Shown here piece after piece: positions 1 through 5,540 of a stretch of 31,840 nucleotides of DNA. A program made the translations under genes and the position numbers. Source of the stretch: a virus; IMG/VR virus record IMGVR_UViG_3300021197_000596, positions 1 through 31,840 of that record, one strand, 5' to 3'. The stretch's first letter is position 1; each line of letters opens with the position of its first letter. A model generated the notes under the pieces. That model saw only the letters and a list, made by a program, of their open reading frames with translations, was not told the origin of the DNA and did no database searches.

Positions 1-153
1 TGGCATAATATTCACGCAAAGCGGAAACGCATTGCAAAAGGCAGTGGCGAGAAAATGAGAAGGCCCGGAGAAGATGGCGCACCTACGGCCAAAGCTCTCC
101 GGGCAAGTCAGACATCTCGGCGGGAGAAAAACGCCAAGGGTCTTATGTCATAG
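1..153 (+). CDS. Small basic conserved phage protein, 5' end cut by window edge
   Basis: An open frame runs from the first base to the TAG at 151-153, giving a 50-residue C-terminal fragment very rich in Lys and Arg. It contains the string GEKMRRPGEDGAPTAKALRAS. From memory, small basic marine-phage proteins with an almost identical GSGEKMRKPGxxGAPTAKAL core sit near the lysis and packaging genes; their function is unknown. The start codon lies outside the window. The gene converges on the LexA-like gene and overlaps it by six bases (148-153). A rightward gene truncated here, with a rightward lysis cassette truncated at the other edge, suggests that the two ends are neighbours in the complete genome. 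Identification rests on sequence feel and not on a search. Confidence 0.6.
   Translation, partial: WHNIHAKRKRIAKGSGEKMRRPGEDGAPTAKALRASQTSRREKNAKGLMS
63..104. repeat. 9-bp inverted repeat (hairpin) near the convergent gene ends
   Basis: GCCCGGAGA at 63-71 is perfectly complementary to TCTCCGGGC at 96-104. The 24-base loop holds a second small stem, TGGC 75-78 with GCCA 88-91. It lies inside the truncated rightward gene, about 45 bases before the convergent gene ends. No T-run follows on either strand, so it is not a classical intrinsic terminator, but it could slow or end transcription where the two operons meet. The same bases encode the conserved RPGEDGAPTAKALRA segment, so the symmetry may be incidental. 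Confidence 0.4.
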
Positions 154-393
154 CAATTGAAGCGCACGACTACGTGCCGCAGCTCTGCGCACCCAACCTC
201 TGTTTTCAATTTCAGTAATAATTCTCTGCACTGAGGCGGGAGAGCTGCGCGAAACAATGATCTGATTTTCTTGTATCTTGCCCGCCATGATTTCACGCAC
301 ACTGGGAAACACCCCATATGTTTGATTATACATAACAATAAAGTCGTAGACTTCGCGCTGTTTCGGCGTCAGGCCTATCTTATTATCAACCAT
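148..393 (-). CDS. LexA-type winged-helix DNA-binding domain protein without peptidase domain
   Basis: This 81-residue protein matches the N-terminal DNA-binding domain of LexA along its whole length. It begins LTPKQREVYDFI, continues with GVFPSVREI, then VQRIITEIENRGWVRR, and ends RSRALQLL. Alphaproteobacterial LexA has very similar wording here (HRLITALEERGFIRR, RARALEV). The protein stops where LexA would continue into its hinge and Ser-Lys autopeptidase, so self-cleavage is impossible. A few extra residues (around KIQENQI) sit between the second helix and the recognition helix. The start ATG overlaps the recT stop by eight bases, making this the last gene of the leftward operon. A perfect alphaproteobacterial SOS box lies in the promoter region of that operon, so autoregulation or mimicry of host LexA is a natural inference. 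Family assignment is strong; function is inferred. Confidence 0.82.
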   Translation of the reverse strand: MVDNKIGLTPKQREVYDFIVMYNQTYGVFPSVREIMAGKIQENQIIVSRSSPASVQRIITEIENRGWVRRAAARSRALQLL

Positions 394-1294
394 TGTTCTC
401 AGCCCCTTTTGCCACGCTCAAATGCTTATTGTACTGCAATCGCTTGGCATACATTTCAGCGCAAAGATCGTCAGGCAGAGCATCAATTGCCGAGATGTTC
501 GCTTGTTCCAGCTCCTTTAATTTGGTACGACGAACTGTCGGAAGCGCCCCTTCGTATTGAGCTATGCGCAGCATCTCATCATTGTACTGAGAGCAAAAGT
601 CATCGACGCCCTTGGTGCGCTTTTCTACATTGATCTGTCCATCATCGTCACACATGGTGAGCAAAAAGATGGGGGCTTCCGACACGACTTCTTTAGGCTT
701 TGACAGATCTTCTAGCGTAGGCGCTGTAACCGCCTCTGCGGTAGGTGTAATGTCTTTTACATCCTCCTCATCCCGAAGCTCTTCATAGACACTCATGCCA
801 GCCAACACGTCAGGGAACCCATCACGCAATGCGTTGCCCCGGGCGCGGTGTTGCAGCATTCTCTCTGGGTATGACTTCCACGGCCCTGCCTTGCCCCACA
901 AGCCTGCCTGCTTTGCTTGGCTTACAGAGAATGTGCGTGTGATCTCTTCCATCTCACCGCCGTGCTTACGCTTCACTGTACAGACTGCCGTTCTATCGTC
1001 GCCCTCACCCTCAATATATTCGTTGACGCCAACACAGCGGCTGTCAGCTCGCACCATAGCAAGCAAGGCGTCACCGTACACACTCGGCCTACCATTTATA
1101 ACACTGATATTCTGGAGCGCTTGTAGAGGCTGTAAGCCTAGCTCCATACCCCACTGCACTGCCACTAGAACATTGGCTGGCTTGCCTTGAAAATGACTAG
1201 GAACCATTGCAGACTTCGCCAGTATTTCTGAGAACTGAATTGCCTCTTGCATTGACTGGGGCTGCAAGGTTTGCCGCGTTGTAATATTCGCCAT
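386..1294 (-). CDS. recT: RecT-family single-strand annealing recombinase
   Basis: The 302-residue protein has the RecT signature in its first 170 residues: AVQWGMELGLQPLQALQNIS, then NGRPSVYGDALLAMV, then KRKHGGE and a C-terminal block with RMLQHRARGNALRDGFPDVL. RecT proteins bind single-stranded DNA and anneal complementary strands, working with a 5'-3' exonuclease. That partner is the YqaJ-type nuclease encoded immediately upstream, whose TAA overlaps this ATG (TAATG). A good ribosome site (AGAGGTAGGA) precedes the start. Beyond residue 180 the sequence is acidic and not conserved, as usual in the family. The pair would give the phage recombination-dependent replication, genome circularisation or recombination with relatives. 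Confidence 0.92.
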   Translation of the reverse strand: MANITTRQTLQPQSMQEAIQFSEILAKSAMVPSHFQGKPANVLVAVQWGMELGLQPLQALQNISVINGRPSVYGDALLAMVRADSRCVGVNEYIEGEGDDRTAVCTVKRKHGGEMEEITRTFSVSQAKQAGLWGKAGPWKSYPERMLQHRARGNALRDGFPDVLAGMSVYEELRDEEDVKDITPTAEAVTAPTLEDLSKPKEVVSEAPIFLLTMCDDDGQINVEKRTKGVDDFCSQYNDEMLRIAQYEGALPTVRRTKLKELEQANISAIDALPDDLCAEMYAKRLQYNKHLSVAKGAENNG

Positions 1295-2211
1295 TATCCT
1301 ACCTCTTTAATTGAAAAGCTTGTGGACGGGGCAAACTCACCCGTGCCAACCATCCGCTTTTTCTCTTTTAATTTTTGCTCTGATTTAATGACAAAATTTT
1401 CAATCTTGCCGTGTTCAACTTCAAGGCCATCCATTGCCTGCACAATCGCCCGCTTGGCCTCATCCCTAGTAGCAGCCCAGAGACGAGCCTCGGCCCCGGC
1501 TTTAAGATAATCATCACACAAAGATTTTAGCAGCGTAGTCACGCCTTCATCGTATGTAGATATATCGACAGGCCCAGCCTCATTAGTCGTGATCGGCGCA
1601 TACTCACCATCCGATTCCACGAGCTGCCAAAACTCGGCGTAGGCTTCAATCATCCTATCGATCAGGTGCTGGTTATACGTGACCGGGTAGTAGTGCATCT
1701 TACCCCGCTGGCACATGCAGGCGATCACTCCCCAAGGTGAATGTGTGCAAAGCATCTGGTGCAACACTTGTATTACCCACTCAGGCTTGGGTTTGTCTTC
1801 GTGATAAAAGTCAGTTTTGATTTCACAGATGCCTTTGTTCTGCAAAACCACTTCGCTGCCATCAGGCTCAGTCAGAACAAGCGGTGCGCTAAGTGTAAGC
1901 AAGCGATCAACTGATGAGGCTATCCCCAGATCCTCGCGTTTAAATGCGATCTCTGGCTCTTCCATCTCAACGTGGGCATCAGTCATTGCTTTGAAATCCT
2001 CAGTTGCCCATTCAGCAACCGCTGGCTCTAGGTGCGTACCCCGGCGCAGTGCGCGTTTGTTTTGGATTTCATCAACAGTCTCAACCCCTGCCCGGGCAAG
2101 CTTGTGCTTGCGCAAGATCTCATCTCGGGATTGAAAGGCTGTTTTGAAAAGGACAATTGCCCCGGCTTCACTGCTACCGATTTCGTAGCCCGTTTTAGTA
2201 AGCTTGGGCAT
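1294..2211 (-). CDS. YqaJ-like viral recombinase exonuclease (PD-(D/E)XK)
   Basis: The 305-residue protein has the order of motifs of YqaJ/lambda-exonuclease nucleases: RRGTHLEP around residues 57-63 (Glu62), GIASSVDRLL with Asp102, GICEIKTD with the E130-I-K132 catalytic pair, and WVIQVLHQM with the Gln-xxx-Gln-Met motif near 148-153. Family members degrade the 5' strand at double-strand ends, leaving 3' tails for the annealing protein, here RecT. The frame is open further upstream to 2295, but that extension would be a hydrophobic stretch unlike the family. I chose ATG 2211 because it gives MPKLTKTGYEIG and overlaps the TAA of the upstream gene as TAATG, the coupling used throughout this operon. 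Confidence 0.88.
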   Translation of the reverse strand: MPKLTKTGYEIGSSEAGAIVLFKTAFQSRDEILRKHKLARAGVETVDEIQNKRALRRGTHLEPAVAEWATEDFKAMTDAHVEMEEPEIAFKREDLGIASSVDRLLTLSAPLVLTEPDGSEVVLQNKGICEIKTDFYHEDKPKPEWVIQVLHQMLCTHSPWGVIACMCQRGKMHYYPVTYNQHLIDRMIEAYAEFWQLVESDGEYAPITTNEAGPVDISTYDEGVTTLLKSLCDDYLKAGAEARLWAATRDEAKRAIVQAMDGLEVEHGKIENFVIKSEQKLKEKKRMVGTGEFAPSTSFSIKEVG

Positions 2212-2453
2212 TAGCGTACACCAGCATATGATTGCCAGCACCCATCGTCCAAAGCGCATCCCAACCATAAGCCCGCAAAGAGCAAACCAAACCAAGCTGC
2301 GATGGTGACAAACTCGCCTAAAAACAGTATGACCTGTTTAAACTGTACTGCCTGCCCTAACTCTTTTGCATCACCTAAGTTACTGTTTGCACTAAGATAA
2401 TATATATTATGCGCATCCGATTTGCACGCTTCACTATAACCTTCTGTTTTCAT
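2211..2453 (-). CDS. Small single-pass membrane protein, unknown function
   Basis: I do not recognise this 80-residue protein. It has a polar N-terminal half starting MKTEGYSEACKSD and one clear hydrophobic segment (around residues 45-66, ILFLGEFVTIAAWFGLLFAG) followed by a short Cys/Asp/Gly-containing tail. The frame is open upstream to 2615, but ATG 2453 has a strong ribosome site (AAGGAAG, 5 bases away). Upstream starts would also read through the preceding gene, which ends at 2530. Its stop overlaps the exonuclease start. Small membrane proteins in early recombination operons can act in superinfection exclusion or anti-nuclease roles, but nothing in the sequence proves this. Confidence 0.6.
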   Translation of the reverse strand: MKTEGYSEACKSDAHNIYYLSANSNLGDAKELGQAVQFKQVILFLGEFVTIAAWFGLLFAGLWLGCALDDGCWQSYAGVR

Positions 2454-2529
2454 TTTATCTTCCTTCTTTTTTGCTTTTGCACTCTTACAAAACACTAATA
2501 AACATTTACCAGTACTGCCCTTTAGTAGT

Positions 2530-2943
2530 CTAACGCTTACCATAGAAGCTGGTTTTAAGGCGATGGCGTGGGCTTTTTTGTTGTTGTTCTGCGCCCCGCA
2601 GATCTTCCCGAGCATTTAATTCAGCATATCCGCTGTGATCTTCTAAGCCACGGTCACCATAAATAAGAAGCTCTGAACCTCTAGAGCGTGGATCTTTCGG
2701 CAGCATATTTTTGAAGCGGATATTTAAAGCAACGAAAGCGTCTTGCGCGTATCGGCACTTCTCAGCATGTCTCAAACTGTTAGAATTATTAATTCGTTTC
2801 AGCTCTTCTGTCAGCTCTTCCAGTTCAGTAATAGATTTACGCAAGTGATCAATGTGCCACATTGGAATATCTAAACGCCGCTTGAAGCGCATGTTTGACC
2901 ACCGCATCATTTTGACTGTTTCGTTATCCTGTTGTCTGCGCAT
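2530..2943 (-). CDS. Hypothetical basic/coiled-coil protein
   Basis: This is an unrecognised 137-residue protein. The start at 2943 is set by a near-perfect AGGAGG site six bases upstream; an in-frame start at 2964 lacks this. The first 35 residues are rich in Arg and Met (MRRQQDNETVKMMRWSNMRF). Residues 36-60 can form a short coiled coil (HLRKSITELEELTEELKRI). The C-terminal 50 residues are charged and look disordered. It lies between the winged-helix regulator (30 bases upstream) and the small membrane protein (76 bases downstream). Basic charge and helical content are compatible with nucleic-acid or protein binding, but no function is assigned. Confidence 0.55.
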   Translation of the reverse strand: MRRQQDNETVKMMRWSNMRFKRRLDIPMWHIDHLRKSITELEELTEELKRINNSNSLRHAEKCRYAQDAFVALNIRFKNMLPKDPRSRGSELLIYGDRGLEDHSGYAELNAREDLRGAEQQQKSPRHRLKTSFYGKR

Positions 2944-2973
2944 TATTCGCCTCCTGTTTACCAAATGTATGGA

Positions 2974-3468
2974 TTAATCAAGTGTCTGTCTATGCAACTC
3001 GGGTTGACGCCGTTTTAGCATTCCTAAAAAATGCTCGGCGTCATGCACGGCAGTCTTTTGGAAGAGGTCTGAGCTGTAATCGGCGTATTCTTCAACTGCG
3101 ATGCAAAGCTCATCAGAAGCTTTATATTTATAACTCTTCCCATGAACTTTCTGCCAAACAATCCAGCCCTCTTTGCAGCAATCGTCTGTAAACCTACAAA
3201 TAGTTTGACGGCTAATGTCTAGCTCTTGGCTAATCTCTGTAATCGTGTAACTCTGATTTACACGCGCCGCGACATACATCAGGCGGGAAAATGCTGCTTT
3301 CTCTGGCGTACTTTGAAAATACGCAGTCATTTTACACGCGTCGCGCCAGCTTTTGCGCTCCTTGTACATTTCCAATTCAGTCTTCGTCAGCTCTAAGGCA
3401 AAGTTACGCACTGCAAGCTGTCGCACTTCGTCAAAACAGATATGTGGTTTATTGTTCTGCATGTTCAT
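2974..3468 (-). CDS. Winged helix-turn-helix (MarR-like) regulator
   Basis: The 164-residue protein carries a winged HTH around residues 60-115: a helix in FSRLMYVAARVNQS, then TITEISQELDISRQTICRFTDD as helix-turn-recognition helix, then GWIVWQKVHGKSYKYKAS as the wing. This is the arrangement of MarR-type and similar phage regulators. Residues 1-50 and 120-164 are helical and may dimerise. The start has a good AAGGAG site, and the recombinase stop lies two bases upstream. It is probably a transcriptional regulator, possibly of the recombination/integration operon in which it sits. The exact subfamily is uncertain. Confidence 0.72.
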   Translation of the reverse strand: MNMQNNKPHICFDEVRQLAVRNFALELTKTELEMYKERKSWRDACKMTAYFQSTPEKAAFSRLMYVAARVNQSYTITEISQELDISRQTICRFTDDCCKEGWIVWQKVHGKSYKYKASDELCIAVEEYADYSSDLFQKTAVHDAEHFLGMLKRRQPELHRQTLD

Positions 3469-3469
3469 T

Positions 3470-4243
3470 TTATTGCTCCTTCATGCGAAGCGCATAGTTG
3501 CGCACTGTTGACGCGTGCCACTCTGTATTCTTAGAAAGATCTGGATTGCGGCGGCGGCTCGGTGGTTGCACTCCCATTTTATTCAGCTCCCGGGCAACGC
3601 CACGATAAGACAGGCCACGATCTAGAAGGTTAGAGATAATCGGCCAAACATCACTGGCCCGCTCATTTGCTGCGCGAACCTTAGCCTCATCACCTAGCTT
3701 CTGCGCCTTTTGTAAAGCATCCCCTGCCCCCAAAGACTTGATTGTTTTGCCTGCCTTGGTCTTGTAGCTACCCTTCTCTTTTATAACTTCATTGATGCGG
3801 GCCAATGACGCTTTGGTGCGCTGCGAGATCTGTACGCGCTCCATTTCTGCCACGGCTGACAGGAGGCCTATTGTAGTGTGATCAAGGTTAGGATTGTCAA
3901 CCACCACCAATTTTACCTTCCCGGTGCGCACTTCTTGCTCCAAGAAACGTAAGGTTTCCCATGTACGGCGGGACATACGGCTGACCGAGTAGATCACCAT
4001 CGTGGCCCCGGTCTTGCGGCAATAGTCGAGGCATTCATGCAGCGTGGTACGCTGGTGCCAGTCGGTGGTAGAACTGACGCCCTCCTCCCGATACCAGTTA
4101 ACCTCATGGTCACCGCCATTGAGGTAAGCTTTGATAGCGTGTTCTTGGTTTGCCACGTCTTGCTTGTCGGTTGAGACGCGCACGTAGCAGGCGAACTTGC
4201 CGCTATGCGCTGCGCCGTGATCTGGTCTGGTTACGTGTAGCAT
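3470..4243 (-). CDS. Serine site-specific recombinase (resolvase/invertase family)
   Basis: The 257-residue protein has the serine recombinase catalytic domain. YVRVSTDKQ supplies nucleophile Ser24 with Arg22. YSVSRMSRR near residues 85-93 is the second arginine motif, and LLSAVAEMERVQISQRTKASL begins the long E helix. The C-terminus has a resolvase-type HTH (GLSYRGVARELNKMGVQPP, then WHASTVRNYALR). Family members cut both strands through a phosphoserine and recombine att- or res-type sites. The size is that of resolvases/invertases, not of the large (>450 aa) serine integrases. In a phage early operon it may act as a small integrase, a genome-multimer resolvase or an invertase. No att site could be identified. 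TAATG coupling to the preceding gene supports the start. Confidence 0.88.
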   Translation of the reverse strand: MLHVTRPDHGAAHSGKFACYVRVSTDKQDVANQEHAIKAYLNGGDHEVNWYREEGVSSTTDWHQRTTLHECLDYCRKTGATMVIYSVSRMSRRTWETLRFLEQEVRTGKVKLVVVDNPNLDHTTIGLLSAVAEMERVQISQRTKASLARINEVIKEKGSYKTKAGKTIKSLGAGDALQKAQKLGDEAKVRAANERASDVWPIISNLLDRGLSYRGVARELNKMGVQPPSRRRNPDLSKNTEWHASTVRNYALRMKEQ

Positions 4244-4425
4244 TATGCAAATCCCCCATAATCACAAATCTTTTCATCCATAAACTGGTGACCACAGGCA
4301 ATGAATGTTGACTTGTACCAGTCGCGGAAAGTTTCATCGTCAATCTTAACTTCAGAGAAATAATTGCGCAGAGACTTTTCATCGTCTGCGCTAAGTTCAA
4401 TTGTCGTTTCTATTTTGATTTTCAT
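4243..4425 (-). CDS. Small acidic hypothetical protein
   Basis: This is an unrecognised 60-residue protein starting MKIKIETTIELSADDEKSL. It has one amphipathic helix region (DDEKSLRNYFSEV) and a C-terminal part with Cys and His (IACGHQFMDEKICDYGGFA). The start at 4425 overlaps the upstream TGA as ATGA and has a GGAG site. Its stop overlaps the recombinase start as TAATG. The tight coupling argues for a real gene. The acidic N-terminus resembles small phage inhibitors in general style, but no motif is diagnostic. Confidence 0.55.
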   Translation of the reverse strand: MKIKIETTIELSADDEKSLRNYFSEVKIDDETFRDWYKSTFIACGHQFMDEKICDYGGFA

Positions 4426-4619
4426 TTGGTTTCTCCATCTATCCAAGACTTGCATTCAGCTTCAGTAGCAAATGACGCAACCATCAAGGGAACGGTGCCA
4501 AGGCTCCAATCCTCAAATTTATTAGGATTTATAATCTGCCATATTACACCAGCAGCATCATAACTCTTATGCAAAAAGTTCCCATGCAGGGCTTCAAGTT
4601 TATAACCTTTGTAAGTCAT
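4422..4619 (-). CDS. Small hypothetical protein, first gene of leftward operon
   Basis: This 65-residue protein starts MTYKGYKLEALHGNF. The YKGYxLEA opening followed by GVIWQIIN and a C-terminal TEAECKSWID resembles a recurrent type of tiny phage protein (short beta sheet plus final helix with xAxxWID) of unknown function. ATG 4619 is chosen because GGAGG lies five bases upstream; an in-frame TTG at 4631 would overlap that ribosome site. It is the first gene leftward of the SOS-box control region and is coupled to the next gene by ATGA. Confidence 0.6.
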   Translation of the reverse strand: MTYKGYKLEALHGNFLHKSYDAAGVIWQIINPNKFEDWSLGTVPLMVASFATEAECKSWIDGETK

Positions 4620-4634
4620 TTCTTCCTCCAATTT

Positions 4635-4649
4635 GTTCGTAAACTGTTC
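4635..4649. promoter_or_regulatory. LexA (SOS) box of alphaproteobacterial type, GTTC-N7-GTTC
   Basis: GTTC at 4635-4638 and GTTC at 4646-4649 are separated by exactly seven bases (GTAAACT). GTTC-N7-GTTC is the established LexA operator of Alphaproteobacteria, including Rhodobacter, Caulobacter and the rhizobia. The repeat extends to TGTTCGT on both sides. It lies between the divergent operons: around -41 to -27 of the rightward promoter, and just upstream of the GGAGG site of the leftward operon. Host LexA, or the phage LexA-like protein, bound here should block the rightward promoter. The match is seen directly; binding is inferred. An 11-bp direct repeat would also suit the ribbon-helix-helix protein encoded next door. 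Confidence 0.75.
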
Positions 4650-4660
4650 GTCTATACACC

Positions 4661-4669
4661 TGATATAAT
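4661..4669 (+). promoter_or_regulatory. Extended -10 promoter for the rightward early operon
   Basis: TGATATAAT is a perfect extended -10 element (TGnTATAAT) with -10 hexamer 4664-4669. No good -35 is present at the usual distance (4641-4646 reads AAACTG), which extended -10 promoters tolerate. The predicted start is about 4676, giving a leader of about 40 bases before ATG 4719, which has a GGAGA site. The SOS box occupies the -35 region. An inverted repeat, GTCTAT 4650-4655 with ATAGAC 4696-4701, brackets the promoter. The leftward promoter could not be assigned with confidence in the AT-rich 4660-4690 stretch. Confidence 0.6.
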
Positions 4670-4718
4670 ATTTATATATGGTTGTGCAAGTACTAATAGA
4701 CTCTTTTGGAGAAATGTA

Positions 4719-4907
4719 ATGTCAGACAAGGTTTCAAGCATGTACTGTCGGATCGATTCTGATCTGCACGAGGCCATAAAACTAGAGGCCGAAAGGCAGC
4801 GTATGAGCAAAGAAGTCTACGTTGAACACGTACTAGCCAAAGAGCTGGGCATCGTGATCGATCGTGATCTTTATAAGCTCACAAGAGCGGCGCGTTCAGT
4901 TGCCTAG
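4719..4907 (+). CDS. Ribbon-helix-helix (Arc/CopG-like) regulator
   Basis: This 62-residue protein starts MSDKVSSMYCRIDSDLHEAI. A short beta strand (SSMYCRI) followed by two helices (DLHEAIKLEAERQ and SKEVYVEHVLAKEL) is the ribbon-helix-helix plan, in which the paired strand enters the DNA major groove. An open frame extends upstream, but ATG 4719 is preceded by GGAGA and lies downstream of the predicted promoter. As first gene of the rightward operon, next to its own control region, it is probably an autoregulator or early switch protein. It could bind the 11-bp direct repeat that also forms the SOS box. No toxin partner of antitoxin type is seen beside it. Confidence 0.72.
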   Translation: MSDKVSSMYCRIDSDLHEAIKLEAERQRMSKEVYVEHVLAKELGIVIDRDLYKLTRAARSVA

Positions 4908-5277
4908 TAAGTACAAAAACAAAAAGGTGCAGTTGGATGGACACAAGTTCGACAGCGAAGCAGAAGCCAAGCACTACTGGTTCACACTCAAGCCCCGGCT
5001 GGACGCCAATGAAATCACGAACCTTCAGTTCCAGCCGCAGTTTCTGGTCACAATCAAGGGAAGAAAAATATGCACGTACAAAGCAGACTTCAGCTACTTC
5101 GACAGCCAAGCCAAAGGCCCGGATGGACAATGCGGAGCGCTGATCGTGGAGGACGTGAAGGGCTACAAAACAGATGTGTATCGCCTCAAGAAAAAGATGG
5201 TGGAAGCAGCCTTCCCGGGTACGTTAATCTCAGAGATTTCCGCTGCAAAATATCGTGTAAAGAAATACTCACTGTAG
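4900..5277 (+). CDS. DUF1064 family PD-(D/E)XK-like nuclease
   Basis: Read from TTG 4900 the 125-residue protein begins MPSKYKNKKVQLDGHKFDSEAEA, the usual opening of DUF1064 phage proteins. Nuclease-type motifs follow: SEAEAKHYW (Glu20/Glu22), YKADFSY (Asp63), and VEDVKGYKT (Asp85 and Lys87). DUF1064 is placed in the PD-(D/E)XK nuclease superfamily and has been suggested to act on branched DNA, like RusA-type resolvases. The frame is open back to a GTG at 4864, but the TTG start fits the family start and overlaps the preceding stop by eight bases, like neighbouring junctions. It probably processes recombination or replication intermediates. A DnaA-like frame overlaps its 3' end. Confidence 0.75.
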   Translation: MPSKYKNKKVQLDGHKFDSEAEAKHYWFTLKPRLDANEITNLQFQPQFLVTIKGRKICTYKADFSYFDSQAKGPDGQCGALIVEDVKGYKTDVYRLKKKMVEAAFPGTLISEISAAKYRVKKYSL

Positions 5278-5540
5278 TTGCCCACCGATCAGGATTAACC
5301 GTAGACGATCTGCGCGGGCCAGTGCGAGCAAAAGGTGTAGCAGTGTGGCGTCAAATAGCACACGCACTGTGCCGCGATCTTACTAGCCATTCGTTTTTGC
5401 AAATTGGCAGCGCAGTTAACCGCGATCATACCACCCTGCTCAACTCTCTCAAACGCGTAGAACACTACAGACAGAGTGATCCACAAATCGCTGCAATCTA
5501 CGAAGAGTTGCGCAGTCAGATACAGAGTTCCCTCAAATGA
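5130..5540 (+). CDS. DnaA domain IV-like (box-binding HTH) protein; start uncertain
   Basis: Residues encoded from about 5262 to 5475 match domain IV of DnaA: EILTVVAHRSGLTVDDLRG, then WRQIAHALCRDLT, then the signature QIGSAVNRDHTTLLNSL. RDHTT is the DnaA DNA-contact motif. No AAA+ ATPase domain is present. The frame has no ATG, GTG or TTG between 5133 and 5319, so the nearest upstream canonical start is ATG 5130. That would add about 45 residues of overlap-frame sequence without conservation. Alternatives are a rare ATA start (5250 or 5265) or a -1 shift from the DUF1064 gene near A-AAG at 5259-5262, giving a nuclease-HTH fusion. The protein should bind DnaA boxes, and two perfect boxes lie in the replication gene downstream. 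The 3' end overlaps the next gene as ATGA. Confidence 0.7.
   Translation: MRSADRGGREGLQNRCVSPQEKDGGSSLPGYVNLRDFRCKISCKEILTVVAHRSGLTVDDLRGPVRAKGVAVWRQIAHALCRDLTSHSFLQIGSAVNRDHTTLLNSLKRVEHYRQSDPQIAAIYEELRSQIQSSLK

Noticed and set aside
2154-2295. Upstream extension of the YqaJ exonuclease to 2295
   Set aside because: The added residues are hydrophobic and out of family. ATG 2211 overlaps the upstream stop and gives the expected start.
2454-2615. Upstream extension of the small membrane protein to 2615
   Set aside because: It would overlap the preceding gene, which ends at 2530, and reads as low-quality sequence. ATG 2453 has a strong ribosome site.
4633-4651. Reading TGTTCGT-N4-TGTTCGT only as a ribbon-helix-helix operator
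   Set aside because: The exact GTTC-N7-GTTC fit to the alphaproteobacterial LexA box is the more specific explanation. RHH binding remains possible but secondary.
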